Positions 56,645 through 64,000 of a DNA stretch of 64,000 nucleotides are shown here, one piece after another. The DNA is taken from positions 1 through 64,000 of the forward strand of contig JAWLGU010000006.1 of NCBI GenBank assembly GCA_041690675.1, written 5' to 3'. The notes below the pieces were generated by a model that worked only from the letters and a program-made list of their open reading frames with translations, did no database searches and was not told the DNA's origin. Positions within the stretch are counted from its first letter, which is position 1, and each line of letters starts with the position of its first letter. The translations under genes and the position numbers were made by a program. The DNA comes from UBA7803 sp041690675. Its GTDB lineage: Bacteria > Pseudomonadota > Gammaproteobacteria > Pseudomonadales > Azotimanducaceae.

Positions 56645-58645
56645 ATGTCTTCCAGAACAGAGAGAGCGAACGCCATCCGGGCGCTCGCCATGGATGCGGT
56701 ACAGGCGGCCAACTCCGGCCATCCGGGGGCGCCCATGGGACTCGCGGACGTGGCCGAGGTGCTGTGGCGCGAGGTGTTGCGGCACAATCCGGCGGATCCG
56801 CGCTGGATCGACCGTGACCGCTTCGTGCTCTCCAACGGCCACGCCTCCATGCTGTTGTACTCGGCCCTGCACCTGTGCGGCTACCACGTCTCCATCGATG
56901 ACATTCGCAACTTCCGGCAGCTGCATGCCCCCACCGCGGGCCACCCGGAGTACGGCGAATGCCCCGGGGTCGAGACCACCACCGGTCCGCTGGGTCAGGG
57001 ATTCGCCAACGCCGTGGGCATGGCCCTGGGTGAGCGCCTGCTGGCGGACACCTTCAATCGCGACGGCTTCCCGATCATCGATCACCGTACCTGGGTGATC
57101 GCCGGCGACGGCTGCCTCATGGAAGGCATTTCTCACGAGGCCGCCTCCCTGGCGGGCACCCTGCGGCTCGGCAAGCTGGTGTGCATCTACGATGACAACG
57201 GCATATCCATCGACGGTGAGGTGGGCGGCTGGTTCACCGAGGATGTGGCGGCCCGGTTCGAGGCCTACGGCTGGCGGGTGATCCGCGACGTGGACGGCCA
57301 CGACGGTGAGGCCGTGCACCAGGCGCTCTGCCAGGCGCTGGCCCACGACGATCGCCCCACCCTGATTCTCGCGCGTACGGTCATTGGTTTCGGTGCACCC
57401 CACAAGGCGGGTACCGCCGACGTCCACGGCGCCGCGCTGGGCGAGGACGAGGTGGCGGCCGCGCGCAAGCGGCTCAACTGGGGCTCGCCGCCGTTCGAGA
57501 TTCCCGAGCACCTGTACCGGGAGTGGGACTGTCGGCCCCGCGGTGCCGCGCTGCAGGGCGACTGGGAGGCAATGTTCGACCGGTATCGTGCCGAGTACCC
57601 GGAGCTGGCCGCGGAGCTCACCCGCCGCATGGCGGGCGAGCTGCCGGAAGGCTGGGCCGAACCCATTCGCGCCGTGGCGCGGGAAGCTCAGGCTGCCATG
57701 GAGCCGCTGGAGACGCGGAAGTCGTCGCAGCGCTGCCTGGGCGCCTTGGCCGAGACCCTGCCCGAGTTGTTCGGCGGCTCCGCCGACCTCACCGGCTCCA
57801 ACGGCACGCGCTGGAAGGGTGCCCCGGACAGCCGGTATCTGAGCTACGGAGTCCGCGAGTTCGCCATGACGGCCATCACCAACGGCCTGGTACTGCATGG
57901 CGGCCTGCGTCCCTTCTCGGGCACCTTTCTGGTGTTCATGGAGTACGCCCGAAATGCCGTGCGCCTGGCGGCGCTGATGAAGATCCCCAACGTCTTCGTC
58001 TATACCCACGATTCCGTGGCCTTGGGCGAAGACGGCCCGACCCACCAGCCGGTGGAGCAGCTCACCAATCTGCGCACCACGCCTGGCCTGTCGGTGTGGC
58101 GGCCCTGCGACACCGTGGAGAGCGCGGTGGCCTGGGAAGCCGCCATCGCGAACCGCCACGGGCCCACGGCCCTGGTGTTCACCCGGCAGAAGACGGCGCC
58201 CCAGGCCCGCGACGAAGCGACCCTCGCCCGTGTCGCCCGTGGCGGCTACGTGCTCCGCGCCGAGCCGCCGGGGCGGGAGCCGGACGCCGTCGTCATCGCC
58301 ACCGGCTCCGAGGTGGAGATGGCGGTGGCCGCCGCCCTGCGCCTGGACCGGGAAGGCCTCGCCGTGCGGGTGGTGTCCATGCCCAGCGTCGACGTGTTCC
58401 GGCGCCAGGACCAGGCGTATCGCGACTCGGTGCTGCCGCCGAGGTCGCGGGCGCGGGTGGCCGTGGAGGCGGGCCATCCCGACTACTGGCGAGCCTTCGT
58501 GGGCCTGGACGGCGAGGTGGTGGGCATCGACCGCTTCGGATTGTCCGCCCCGGCAGCGGACGCCATGCGGGAATTGGGCATGACCGAGGAGAACGTGGCC
58601 GCTGCGGTGCGCACCGTGGTGGCGCGACTGAACGGAGACCACTGA
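56645..58645 (+). CDS. tkt: transketolase
   Basis: Thiamine diphosphate enzyme of the pentose phosphate and Calvin cycles. 666 residues. ALAMDAVQAANSGHPGAPMG, the TPP motif GDGCLMEGISHEAASLAG...DDNGISID, ADLTGSNGTRW and YTHDSVALGEDGPTHQPVEQL are intact. pgk follows with TGATG overlap. The 187 bp gap upstream is shared with metK. Confidence 0.97.
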   Translation: MSSRTERANAIRALAMDAVQAANSGHPGAPMGLADVAEVLWREVLRHNPADPRWIDRDRFVLSNGHASMLLYSALHLCGYHVSIDDIRNFRQLHAPTAGHPEYGECPGVETTTGPLGQGFANAVGMALGERLLADTFNRDGFPIIDHRTWVIAGDGCLMEGISHEAASLAGTLRLGKLVCIYDDNGISIDGEVGGWFTEDVAARFEAYGWRVIRDVDGHDGEAVHQALCQALAHDDRPTLILARTVIGFGAPHKAGTADVHGAALGEDEVAAARKRLNWGSPPFEIPEHLYREWDCRPRGAALQGDWEAMFDRYRAEYPELAAELTRRMAGELPEGWAEPIRAVAREAQAAMEPLETRKSSQRCLGALAETLPELFGGSADLTGSNGTRWKGAPDSRYLSYGVREFAMTAITNGLVLHGGLRPFSGTFLVFMEYARNAVRLAALMKIPNVFVYTHDSVALGEDGPTHQPVEQLTNLRTTPGLSVWRPCDTVESAVAWEAAIANRHGPTALVFTRQKTAPQARDEATLARVARGGYVLRAEPPGREPDAVVIATGSEVEMAVAAALRLDREGLAVRVVSMPSVDVFRRQDQAYRDSVLPPRSRARVAVEAGHPDYWRAFVGLDGEVVGIDRFGLSAPAADAMRELGMTEENVAAAVRTVVARLNGDH

Positions 58646-59826
58646 TGGCCGCACGAAAGTACCCGCGCAAGGAGATGACGGACCTCGACCTCGCCGGCAA
58701 ACGGGTTCTCATCCGTGAGGACCTGAACGTGCCGATCAAGGACGGCAAGGTCACCAGCGATGCGCGCATCCGCGCGGCGCTGCCGACCCTGCGCCAGGCG
58801 TTGGATGCCGGCGCGGCCGTGGTGGTGATGTCGCACCTCGGCCGTCCCGAGGAGGGCCGCCACGACGACCGGTATTCCCTGGCGCCCGTGGCCGAGCGCC
58901 TGGGCGAGCTTTTGGGCCGTCCCGTGCCGCTCATCCGCGACTGGCGGATCTCCGGCGCCGGCGTACGGCCCGGCGAGATCGCCCTGCTGGAGAACGTGCG
59001 TTTCCTGGAAGGCGAATCGAAGGACGACGACGCCCTGGCCCAGGCACTGGCGGGGCTGTGCGACGTGTACGTCATGGATGCGTTCGCCACCGCGCACCGG
59101 GCGCAGGCCTCCACCCACGGCGTCGCCAAGTTCGCCCCGGTCGCCTGCGCCGGACCGTTGCTGTCCGCGGAGCTCGACGCCCTCGAGCTGGCGCTGGCCG
59201 ATCCCCGGCGTCCCATGATCGCCATCGTCGGCGGCGCCAAGGTTTCCAGCAAGCTCGAGGTGCTGGACGCGCTGTCGGAGGTGGCGGACCGCATCATCGT
59301 CGGCGGCGGCATTGCCAACACGTTCATTGCGGCCGCGGGCCACGAAGTGGGCAAGTCGCTCTACGAGGCGGATCTGGTGGACGCCGCGAAGCGCATCGCC
59401 GGCAAGGTGGACGTGCCGCTGCCGGAGGACGTGATGGTGGGCAAGCGGCTGGACGAGCAGGAGCCCGCCCAGGCGAAGCGTCTGGACGAGGTGGCCGATG
59501 ACGACATGATCCTCGACATCGGCCCCGAGACGTCCCGGCAGTGGGCTGCCTCCCTGGACGGCGCCGGCACCGTGCTGTGGAACGGGCCGGTGGGCGTGTT
59601 CGAGATCGACCAGTTCGGCGAAGGCACCCGGGTGCTGGCGGAGGCCATCGCCCGGAGCGGCGCCTTTTCCATCGCCGGTGGCGGTGACACCCTGGCGGCC
59701 ATCGACAAGTACGGGGTGCGCGACGGCATCTCGTACATCTCCACCGGTGGCGGTGCATTCCTGGAGTTCGTGGAGGGCAAGACCCTGCCGGCGGTGGCCG
59801 TGCTCGCCAGCCGGGCCGATGATTGA
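58645..59826 (+). CDS. pgk: phosphoglycerate kinase
   Basis: Glycolytic/gluconeogenic kinase of 393 residues. KRVLIREDLNVPIKDGKVTSDARI, MSHLGRPEEG, LLENVRFLEGE, and the hinge and ATP segments VGGAKVSSKLEVL and GGGDTLAAIDKYG with a final STGGGAFLEF. ATG overlaps the tkt TGA by 1 bp. The gene usually between them (gap or epd) is absent. Overlaps the hydrolase gene by 8 bp. Confidence 0.97.
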   Translation: MAARKYPRKEMTDLDLAGKRVLIREDLNVPIKDGKVTSDARIRAALPTLRQALDAGAAVVVMSHLGRPEEGRHDDRYSLAPVAERLGELLGRPVPLIRDWRISGAGVRPGEIALLENVRFLEGESKDDDALAQALAGLCDVYVMDAFATAHRAQASTHGVAKFAPVACAGPLLSAELDALELALADPRRPMIAIVGGAKVSSKLEVLDALSEVADRIIVGGGIANTFIAAAGHEVGKSLYEADLVDAAKRIAGKVDVPLPEDVMVGKRLDEQEPAQAKRLDEVADDDMILDIGPETSRQWAASLDGAGTVLWNGPVGVFEIDQFGEGTRVLAEAIARSGAFSIAGGGDTLAAIDKYGVRDGISYISTGGGAFLEFVEGKTLPAVAVLASRADD

Positions 59827-60781
59827 CGGCGGATTCGACCCGGACGCACTGCGACGGGACCTGCGCCCGCTGATTCCCGGCGACCCTGTCCTCCTCACTC
59901 CTGAGGAGGACGCCTACCTGCGCCACTATGGCATCCACTTCGTCGAGGAGTTTCCCCAGCTCAGCCACAGCTTCGGAGCGGTGCAATCGGCGGAGTACAG
60001 CATCGCCGCTCATCTGTGGATGCCGGCCCAGGCCCAGGGCACTGCGGTGGTGATTCACGGCTACTACGACCACACCGGCCTGTACGGACACCTGATCCGT
60101 CACCTCATCGAGCACCGACTTGCGGTGGTGTCGTTCGACCTGCCCGGTCACGGCCTGTCCTCCGGTGTCCCGGCGAGCATCGACACCTTCGAGCACTACG
60201 TGGCCGCCTTCGAAGCCTGCATGGCCGCGCTGGAAAGTCATCTGCCAGAGCCCTGGTTCCTGTTCGGGCAGAGCACGGGCGGCGCCATCGCCATGGAGTG
60301 GCTGCTGGCCGGCGGCTACACCCGGGAGACCGCCCCGTTCGCCCGGGTGGTGCTGCTCGCGCCCCTGGTGCGGCCGTACCTCTGGCCGGTGAACCGGGTG
60401 GTCTACGAGGTGGCCCGGCGGTTCATCCGGGAGCGGCCGCGGACCTTCACCAGCAACGCCGAGAATGCCGAGTTCCTGGAGTTTCTGCGGCATCGGGATC
60501 CGCTGCAGGCGCGCACCCTCCCGGTGCGCTGGGTCACCGCCATGCTGGATTGGCGGCGCCGCTTCGAGCGTCACGCCCCCACCGACCTCGAGCCCCTGGT
60601 GATCCAGGGGCGGGCGGACCGCACCGTGGACTGGCGTTACAACGTGAAGGTCATCTCGGAGCTGTTCCAGCCGCGCATCTTCTACATCCCGGAGGCGCGG
60701 CATCACCTGGTGAACGAGTCGCCGGCGATCCGCGCCCGCATCTTCCAGGCCATCGACGGCGAGCTGTTCGGCAGCCGTTGA
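59819..60781 (+). CDS. alpha/beta hydrolase, monoacylglycerol lipase-like
   Basis: 320 residues of the Hydrolase_4 type. VIHGYYDHTGLYGHLIRHLIEHRLAVVSFDLPGHGLSSG precedes the nucleophile elbow FGQSTGGAIAM (Ser near 162); Asp in GRADRTVDW and His in ARHHLVNE complete the triad. Probably a carboxyl-ester hydrolase; substrate unknown. Its ATG lies inside the pgk 3' end by 8 bp, so it is likely co-translated with a glycolytic gene, which is not common. Confidence 0.85.
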   Translation: MIDGGFDPDALRRDLRPLIPGDPVLLTPEEDAYLRHYGIHFVEEFPQLSHSFGAVQSAEYSIAAHLWMPAQAQGTAVVIHGYYDHTGLYGHLIRHLIEHRLAVVSFDLPGHGLSSGVPASIDTFEHYVAAFEACMAALESHLPEPWFLFGQSTGGAIAMEWLLAGGYTRETAPFARVVLLAPLVRPYLWPVNRVVYEVARRFIRERPRTFTSNAENAEFLEFLRHRDPLQARTLPVRWVTAMLDWRRRFERHAPTDLEPLVIQGRADRTVDWRYNVKVISELFQPRIFYIPEARHHLVNESPAIRARIFQAIDGELFGSR

Positions 60782-60783
60782 TC

Positions 60784-60823
60784 CCCCGGCCCCGGCCCCG
60801 GCCCCGGCCGCACGGCCGCACGG
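60784..60823 (+). repeat. short GC-rich tandem repeats after the hydrolase gene
   Basis: CCCCGG four times in tandem (60784-60807), then CCGCACGG twice (60808-60823), in the 137 bp between the hydrolase stop and the next gene. No coding or terminator role is evident. Confidence 0.6.
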
Positions 60824-60880
60824 TCGCTCGCGCGGCCCGTGAAACTGATACCCGCGTCACACTGCAGGTTCGGCAGCGGT

Positions 60881-60889
60881 TGCTATAGT
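60881..60889 (+). promoter_or_regulatory. extended -10 promoter of the lipoprotein/GGDEF-EAL unit
   Basis: TGCTATAGT, an extended -10 element with TATAGT at 60884-60889, about 30 bp before the ATG at 60919. No clear -35. It is the only candidate for the two downstream overlapping genes. Confidence 0.5.
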
Positions 60890-60918
60890 CAAAAAACGAG
60901 CCCGCCTCCGAGGCCGCC

Positions 60919-61872
60919 ATGAGCACCCGATTCCGGCCCAGACCCCCTGCGCCCTGGCCCGCCATCTGCGCCCTCGGAATGATGATGGTGCTGCTGGTCG
61001 GCGGGTGCGAGTCGCCGGGCCAGCGCCGCGACGGGCGTGACCTCCCTCAGCCGCGCCTGCCGCCGGTGGTCCCCACGCCGGAACTGGCCGAACTGCCCCC
61101 TCCCAGACCGCGCAGCGTGGCGCTGGTGCTTTCCGCCGATACCGTGCACTACGCCGCGGTGGCCGATGCGCTGGACGAACGTCTCCCCGAGGCCACGGCG
61201 CGCTATCGACTCCAAGGCCAGGACCCCGCCACCGTGCTGCAGGCCATCCAGCGCGCCGGCCACGCGGAGGCCGTCGCCATCGGACGTCAGGCGCTGGCGC
61301 TGTTGAGCCCCACCGACCTTCGCGTCGCCTACTGTCAGATCTTCCAGTCGCCGAGCCCGGCAACCGGCCCGGCGCCCTCGGGGGTCGCGGCACTGCCGGG
61401 CTACGGCGCCCAGTTCGACGCCTGGACGGCGCACCGACCGGGCCTCGCCCGCGTCGGCCTCATCACCGGGCCGGGGCGCGACGAGGCGGCGGCGGAGATC
61501 GACGCCGCGGCACGCTCCCGGGGGTTGGAGGTGCGGCGGGCCGTGGTGCGCTCCGACAAGGAGCTCCTGTACGTGTTCCGCCGCATGGTGCCCGAGATCC
61601 AGGGCTTCCTGCTCTACCCGGACGCACGGGTGCTGAGCCCCGGCACCCTGCGGGACGTGATCGCCTACGCGGCCAAGCACGACGTGGAGGTGCTCACCTA
61701 CAACCGCGCCATCTTCGACATTGGCGCCGGTCTGCTGATATCCGCGGATCCCGCGGAAGTTGCCGACAAGGTGCTGGCGGTGCTGGATCCGGCTGCCGCC
61801 GGGAGCGCCGAGCTGTCGCTGTCCCGGGTGATGATGGAAACCCACGACGGCGACCCGGTGGCCGAGCGGTGA
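60919..61872 (+). CDS. periplasmic ABC-type substrate-binding lipoprotein (PF04392-like)
   Basis: 317 residues. The signal ends in a lipobox (LLVGGC) at about residue 33. The body shows two Rossmann-like lobes: VALVLSADTVHYAAVADAL, AVAIGRQALALLSP, then VGLITGPGRDEAAAEIDAAARSRGLEV and a VEVLTYNRAIFDIGAGLLIS end, in the style of ABC_sub_bind proteins. No ABC permease or ATPase is nearby. Its stop overlaps the next gene's start, which encodes a membrane GGDEF-EAL protein, so a sensory role is more likely than transport; this is inference. Confidence 0.8.
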   Translation: MSTRFRPRPPAPWPAICALGMMMVLLVGGCESPGQRRDGRDLPQPRLPPVVPTPELAELPPPRPRSVALVLSADTVHYAAVADALDERLPEATARYRLQGQDPATVLQAIQRAGHAEAVAIGRQALALLSPTDLRVAYCQIFQSPSPATGPAPSGVAALPGYGAQFDAWTAHRPGLARVGLITGPGRDEAAAEIDAAARSRGLEVRRAVVRSDKELLYVFRRMVPEIQGFLLYPDARVLSPGTLRDVIAYAAKHDVEVLTYNRAIFDIGAGLLISADPAEVADKVLAVLDPAAAGSAELSLSRVMMETHDGDPVAER

Positions 61873-64000
61873 TGCGGACGGCAGAGCCGGGGCAGGGTTC
61901 TCCGGAAGCAGGGCTGCCGCGCAGGACCCTGGTTGGCGAGCTGCTGCTCGCTCAGCTCTCTTTCGCCTTCGCGCTGGGGGTGGTGGCGGTGGTGACGGTG
62001 TGGTCGGTGGCCGATTGGGTGGTGCGCGACAACCTCTCGGCCTGGGCGCGCCAGTGGATCGCTGAGCTCGACACCCTGGGCGGCGCGTTGTACGCGTCGG
62101 ACGATCCTGGGCGCTATCTGCAGGTGGAGCAGTACGTCGACAAGTTCCCGGAGATCGCCTTCGTTCGCTACTACGACGTGGACGGCTCCGTTCTCTTCCG
62201 CCACGGGCCCGAGGGCAGGGCTGCAGACTACCCGCCCCTGGCGGATCCGGTGCTGGCGCGGCTCGCTGCCCGGGACGCCGCCGACGGATACGTCCTGGAC
62301 GAAACGTCCCTGGCGCCGCTGGTGAGTGTCAGTGGCGCCGTCCGGGTCACCTCCATCGCCTCGGACAGCCTGTTCGACATCGACAGCCTCGACGACGCCG
62401 AGACCCGCTCCGAGGTCGTGGGGTTCGTGGAGCTCGGTCTGGATTACCAGCGCTACGACCACCAGTTGGTGCAGAGCGTGAGCCTGGGCAGCGCCGTCAC
62501 CGCCCTCACGTTCCTGGTGCTGATGCTGGCAGGCCGGGTGATGCTGCGCCGCGCCGTGCAGCCGCTGGTGGATCTGCAGGAGCCCCTGCGCCAGCTCGCG
62601 GAAGGCGATGGGGAGGTGAAGATCCCGCTGTCGGAGCATCGGGAGATCGCCGCCATCGCCCAGGCGCTGCGCCGGGCAGTGTCACGGATCCGGCGGCGGG
62701 ATTGGAGCCTGAGGCGTCTGGCGAACTACGACGATCTCACGGGCTTGCCGAACCGGCGGCATTTCGAGGAGCTGCTGGGCGCGGCGCTCGCCGACGGTGA
62801 GCGCCCGCTCGCCGACGGTGAGCGGCCGCCGGCGGCCGTGCTGTTCCTGGACCTGGACCACTTCAAATACATCAACGACGTCCTCGGCCATTCCGCCGGA
62901 GACGTGATGCTGCGCCAGGTGGCCTCGCGCCTGGTAGCGGCGGTGAAGGAGACCGACGTGGTGGCCCGGTTCGGCGGCGACGAGTTCATGCTGCTGCTGC
63001 GTGGGGTATCGGCCCCCGAGGCGGTGCAGACGGCAGGCCGGCTGCTGGCGGAGATCCGCGACTACCCCCTGGTCTACGAGCGCCGGTCCTTCAGCCTGAA
63101 CGGCAGCATCGGCATCACCACGGTGACCGCTCCGTACACCGTGGACGAGCTGCTGGCGCAGGCGGACATGGCCTGCCATCAGGCCAAGACGGACGGGCGC
63201 AACCTGGTGCGCCTGTTCGAGCCCGAGGCCGGAGCGGTGGAGTCCCTGGAGACCGACCTGAGCCAGCTCGAGAAGCTGAAGACCGCCCTGCGGGAGGACC
63301 GCTTCGTGCTGTTCTTTCAGCCCATCGTCAGCCTGGATTCCGGCGCCTTCACCCACTACGAGGTGCTGCTGCGACTCGACGACGGTGGGGAGCTGGTCGC
63401 CCCCGGCGCGTTTCTCTCCGCGGCCACCCGGTTCGGTCTCATGCAGGAGATCGACCGCTGGGTGATCGATCACGCTCTGGAGGAGCTCGCTCGGCTGCGG
63501 ACACGGGCGCCGGAGCTGCGCTTCACCATCAACGTCTCCGGCGCGAGCTTCGTGGGCGGCGAGCTGGACGGCTACGTCGCCGAGGCTCTCGAACGGCATC
63601 GTCTGCCCGCCACCGCCGTGGTGTTCGAAATCACCGAGCAGGTGGCGGTAGGCAGCTTCGCCAATGCCACCCGGCAGATCGACGCGCTGATGAAGCTGGG
63701 CTGCGAGTTCGCCATCGACGATTTCGGCGCCGGCTACAGCTCGCTGAACTACCTCAAGCAGCTTCCCATGCAGTACATCAAGATCGACGGCGCCTTCATC
63801 GGCAGGATCGTCGACAGCCCCGTGGATCAGGTGATCGTCCGCTCCATCGCCGAGATCGCCCGGGTGCTCGGCAAGAAGACGGTGGCGGAGTTCGTGGGCG
63901 ACGACGCTACCCTCACGCTGTTGCGCAAGCTCGGCATCGACTACGCCCAGGGCTACCACGTGGGCCGGCCGACGCCGGCGGTGGCGGTGGGCAACGTGGT
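61872..64000 (+). CDS. membrane GGDEF-EAL diguanylate cyclase/phosphodiesterase (partial)
   Basis: At least 709 residues; the gene runs off the window. A helix at about 22-48, a periplasmic region of about 150 residues, a second helix near 203-224, HAMP-like segment, GGDEF domain (GGDEF at 368-372, motif intact; inhibitory-site RxxD reads KETD), and EAL domain with EVLLR (Glu497), NVSGASF, FEITE, DDFGAGYSSL, and IKIDGAF. Both active sites look competent. A 21 bp duplication in the GGDEF domain adds LADGERP twice. ATG at 61872 overlaps the lipoprotein TGA; GTG at 61869 is the alternative. Confidence 0.92.
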   Translation, partial: MRTAEPGQGSPEAGLPRRTLVGELLLAQLSFAFALGVVAVVTVWSVADWVVRDNLSAWARQWIAELDTLGGALYASDDPGRYLQVEQYVDKFPEIAFVRYYDVDGSVLFRHGPEGRAADYPPLADPVLARLAARDAADGYVLDETSLAPLVSVSGAVRVTSIASDSLFDIDSLDDAETRSEVVGFVELGLDYQRYDHQLVQSVSLGSAVTALTFLVLMLAGRVMLRRAVQPLVDLQEPLRQLAEGDGEVKIPLSEHREIAAIAQALRRAVSRIRRRDWSLRRLANYDDLTGLPNRRHFEELLGAALADGERPLADGERPPAAVLFLDLDHFKYINDVLGHSAGDVMLRQVASRLVAAVKETDVVARFGGDEFMLLLRGVSAPEAVQTAGRLLAEIRDYPLVYERRSFSLNGSIGITTVTAPYTVDELLAQADMACHQAKTDGRNLVRLFEPEAGAVESLETDLSQLEKLKTALREDRFVLFFQPIVSLDSGAFTHYEVLLRLDDGGELVAPGAFLSAATRFGLMQEIDRWVIDHALEELARLRTRAPELRFTINVSGASFVGGELDGYVAEALERHRLPATAVVFEITEQVAVGSFANATRQIDALMKLGCEFAIDDFGAGYSSLNYLKQLPMQYIKIDGAFIGRIVDSPVDQVIVRSIAEIARVLGKKTVAEFVGDDATLTLLRKLGIDYAQGYHVGRPTPAVAVGNV

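Noticed and set aside
56633..58654. A 673-codon minus-strand frame opposite tkt
   Set aside because: It mirrors the transketolase gene; no start signal or family motif.

Overview
This 64 kb window is chromosomal DNA from a GC-rich gammaproteobacterium. The evidence is the gene set and gene order: coaBC-algC-argB-slmA, rph-pyrE beside yicC-gmk-rpoZ-spoT-ridA-recG, ftsYEX-rpoH, proC-yggT-metX-metW-rdgB-hemW, and gshB-tonB-algH-ruvX beside the pilGHIJ-chpA cluster. These are arrangements typical of Pseudomonas-like and Chromatiales/Ectothiorhodospiraceae-like genomes. The genus cannot be fixed from the sequence alone. No rRNA, tRNA, insertion sequence, prophage or CRISPR array was seen, and base composition is uniform. 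I saw no acquired island.

Layout. 1-4.2 kb: tail of an unknown gene, uvrD, a TRAP substrate-binding lipoprotein and an enoyl-CoA hydratase-like gene. 4.2-7.0 kb (minus): ubiA followed by the TRAP permease genes dctQ and dctM. 7.1-8.7 kb: rubredoxin and a dicarboxylate/amino acid symporter. 8.7-16.7 kb (minus): a YbaK-like/HDOD fusion gene, then the yicC-gmk-rpoZ-spoT-ridA-recG unit. 16.8-18.8 kb: rph-pyrE and an exported coiled-coil protein. 18.8-24.4 kb (minus): coaBC-algC-argB-slmA. 24.4-27.0 kb: radC, rpmB-rpmG, mutM and a small exported protein. 27.0-28.1 kb (minus): rsmD-coaD. 28.2-33.0 kb: ftsY-ftsE-ftsX, rpoH, a DUF423 protein and trmB. 32.9-39.2 kb (minus): yggS-proC-yggT-metX-metW-DUF4426-rdgB-hemW. 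39.3-41.5 kb: pilT-pilU. 41.6-44.5 kb (minus): gshB-tonB-algH-ruvX. 44.7-53.6 kb: the type IV pilus chemosensory cluster pilG-pilH-pilI-pilJ-chpA-chpC. 53.6-56.5 kb (minus): metK-metF-rsmE. 56.6-60.8 kb: tkt-pgk and an alpha/beta hydrolase. 60.9-64 kb: a periplasmic binding lipoprotein overlapping a GGDEF-EAL protein that runs off the window.

Functional themes are growth and stringent control (spoT, rpoZ, gmk, ribosomal proteins), methionine/SAM/one-carbon metabolism (metX, metW, metK, metF), and division and membrane targeting (ftsYEX, slmA). The other main theme is surface motility: pilT/pilU motors, a Chp-type chemosensory system, a TonB at the TonB3 position and a c-di-GMP protein. Genes are tightly packed. 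Many stops and starts overlap by 1-11 bp, convergent pairs are separated by 3-13 bp or overlap, and no gene-free stretch exceeds 300 bases. The largest gap (36913-37122) holds a structured heptad repeat element that also occurs between radC and rpmB.

Most of the window is conserved housekeeping DNA. The parts most worth a second look are the structured repeat pair, the stripped-down PilJ receptor in a Chp cluster without pilK/chpB, the YbaK-HDOD fusion, the lipoprotein/GGDEF-EAL pair, a CIRCE-like operator at rpoH, the hairpin over the rpmB promoter, and two genes (dctQ, ruvX) whose only plausible start is CTG overlapping the upstream stop.
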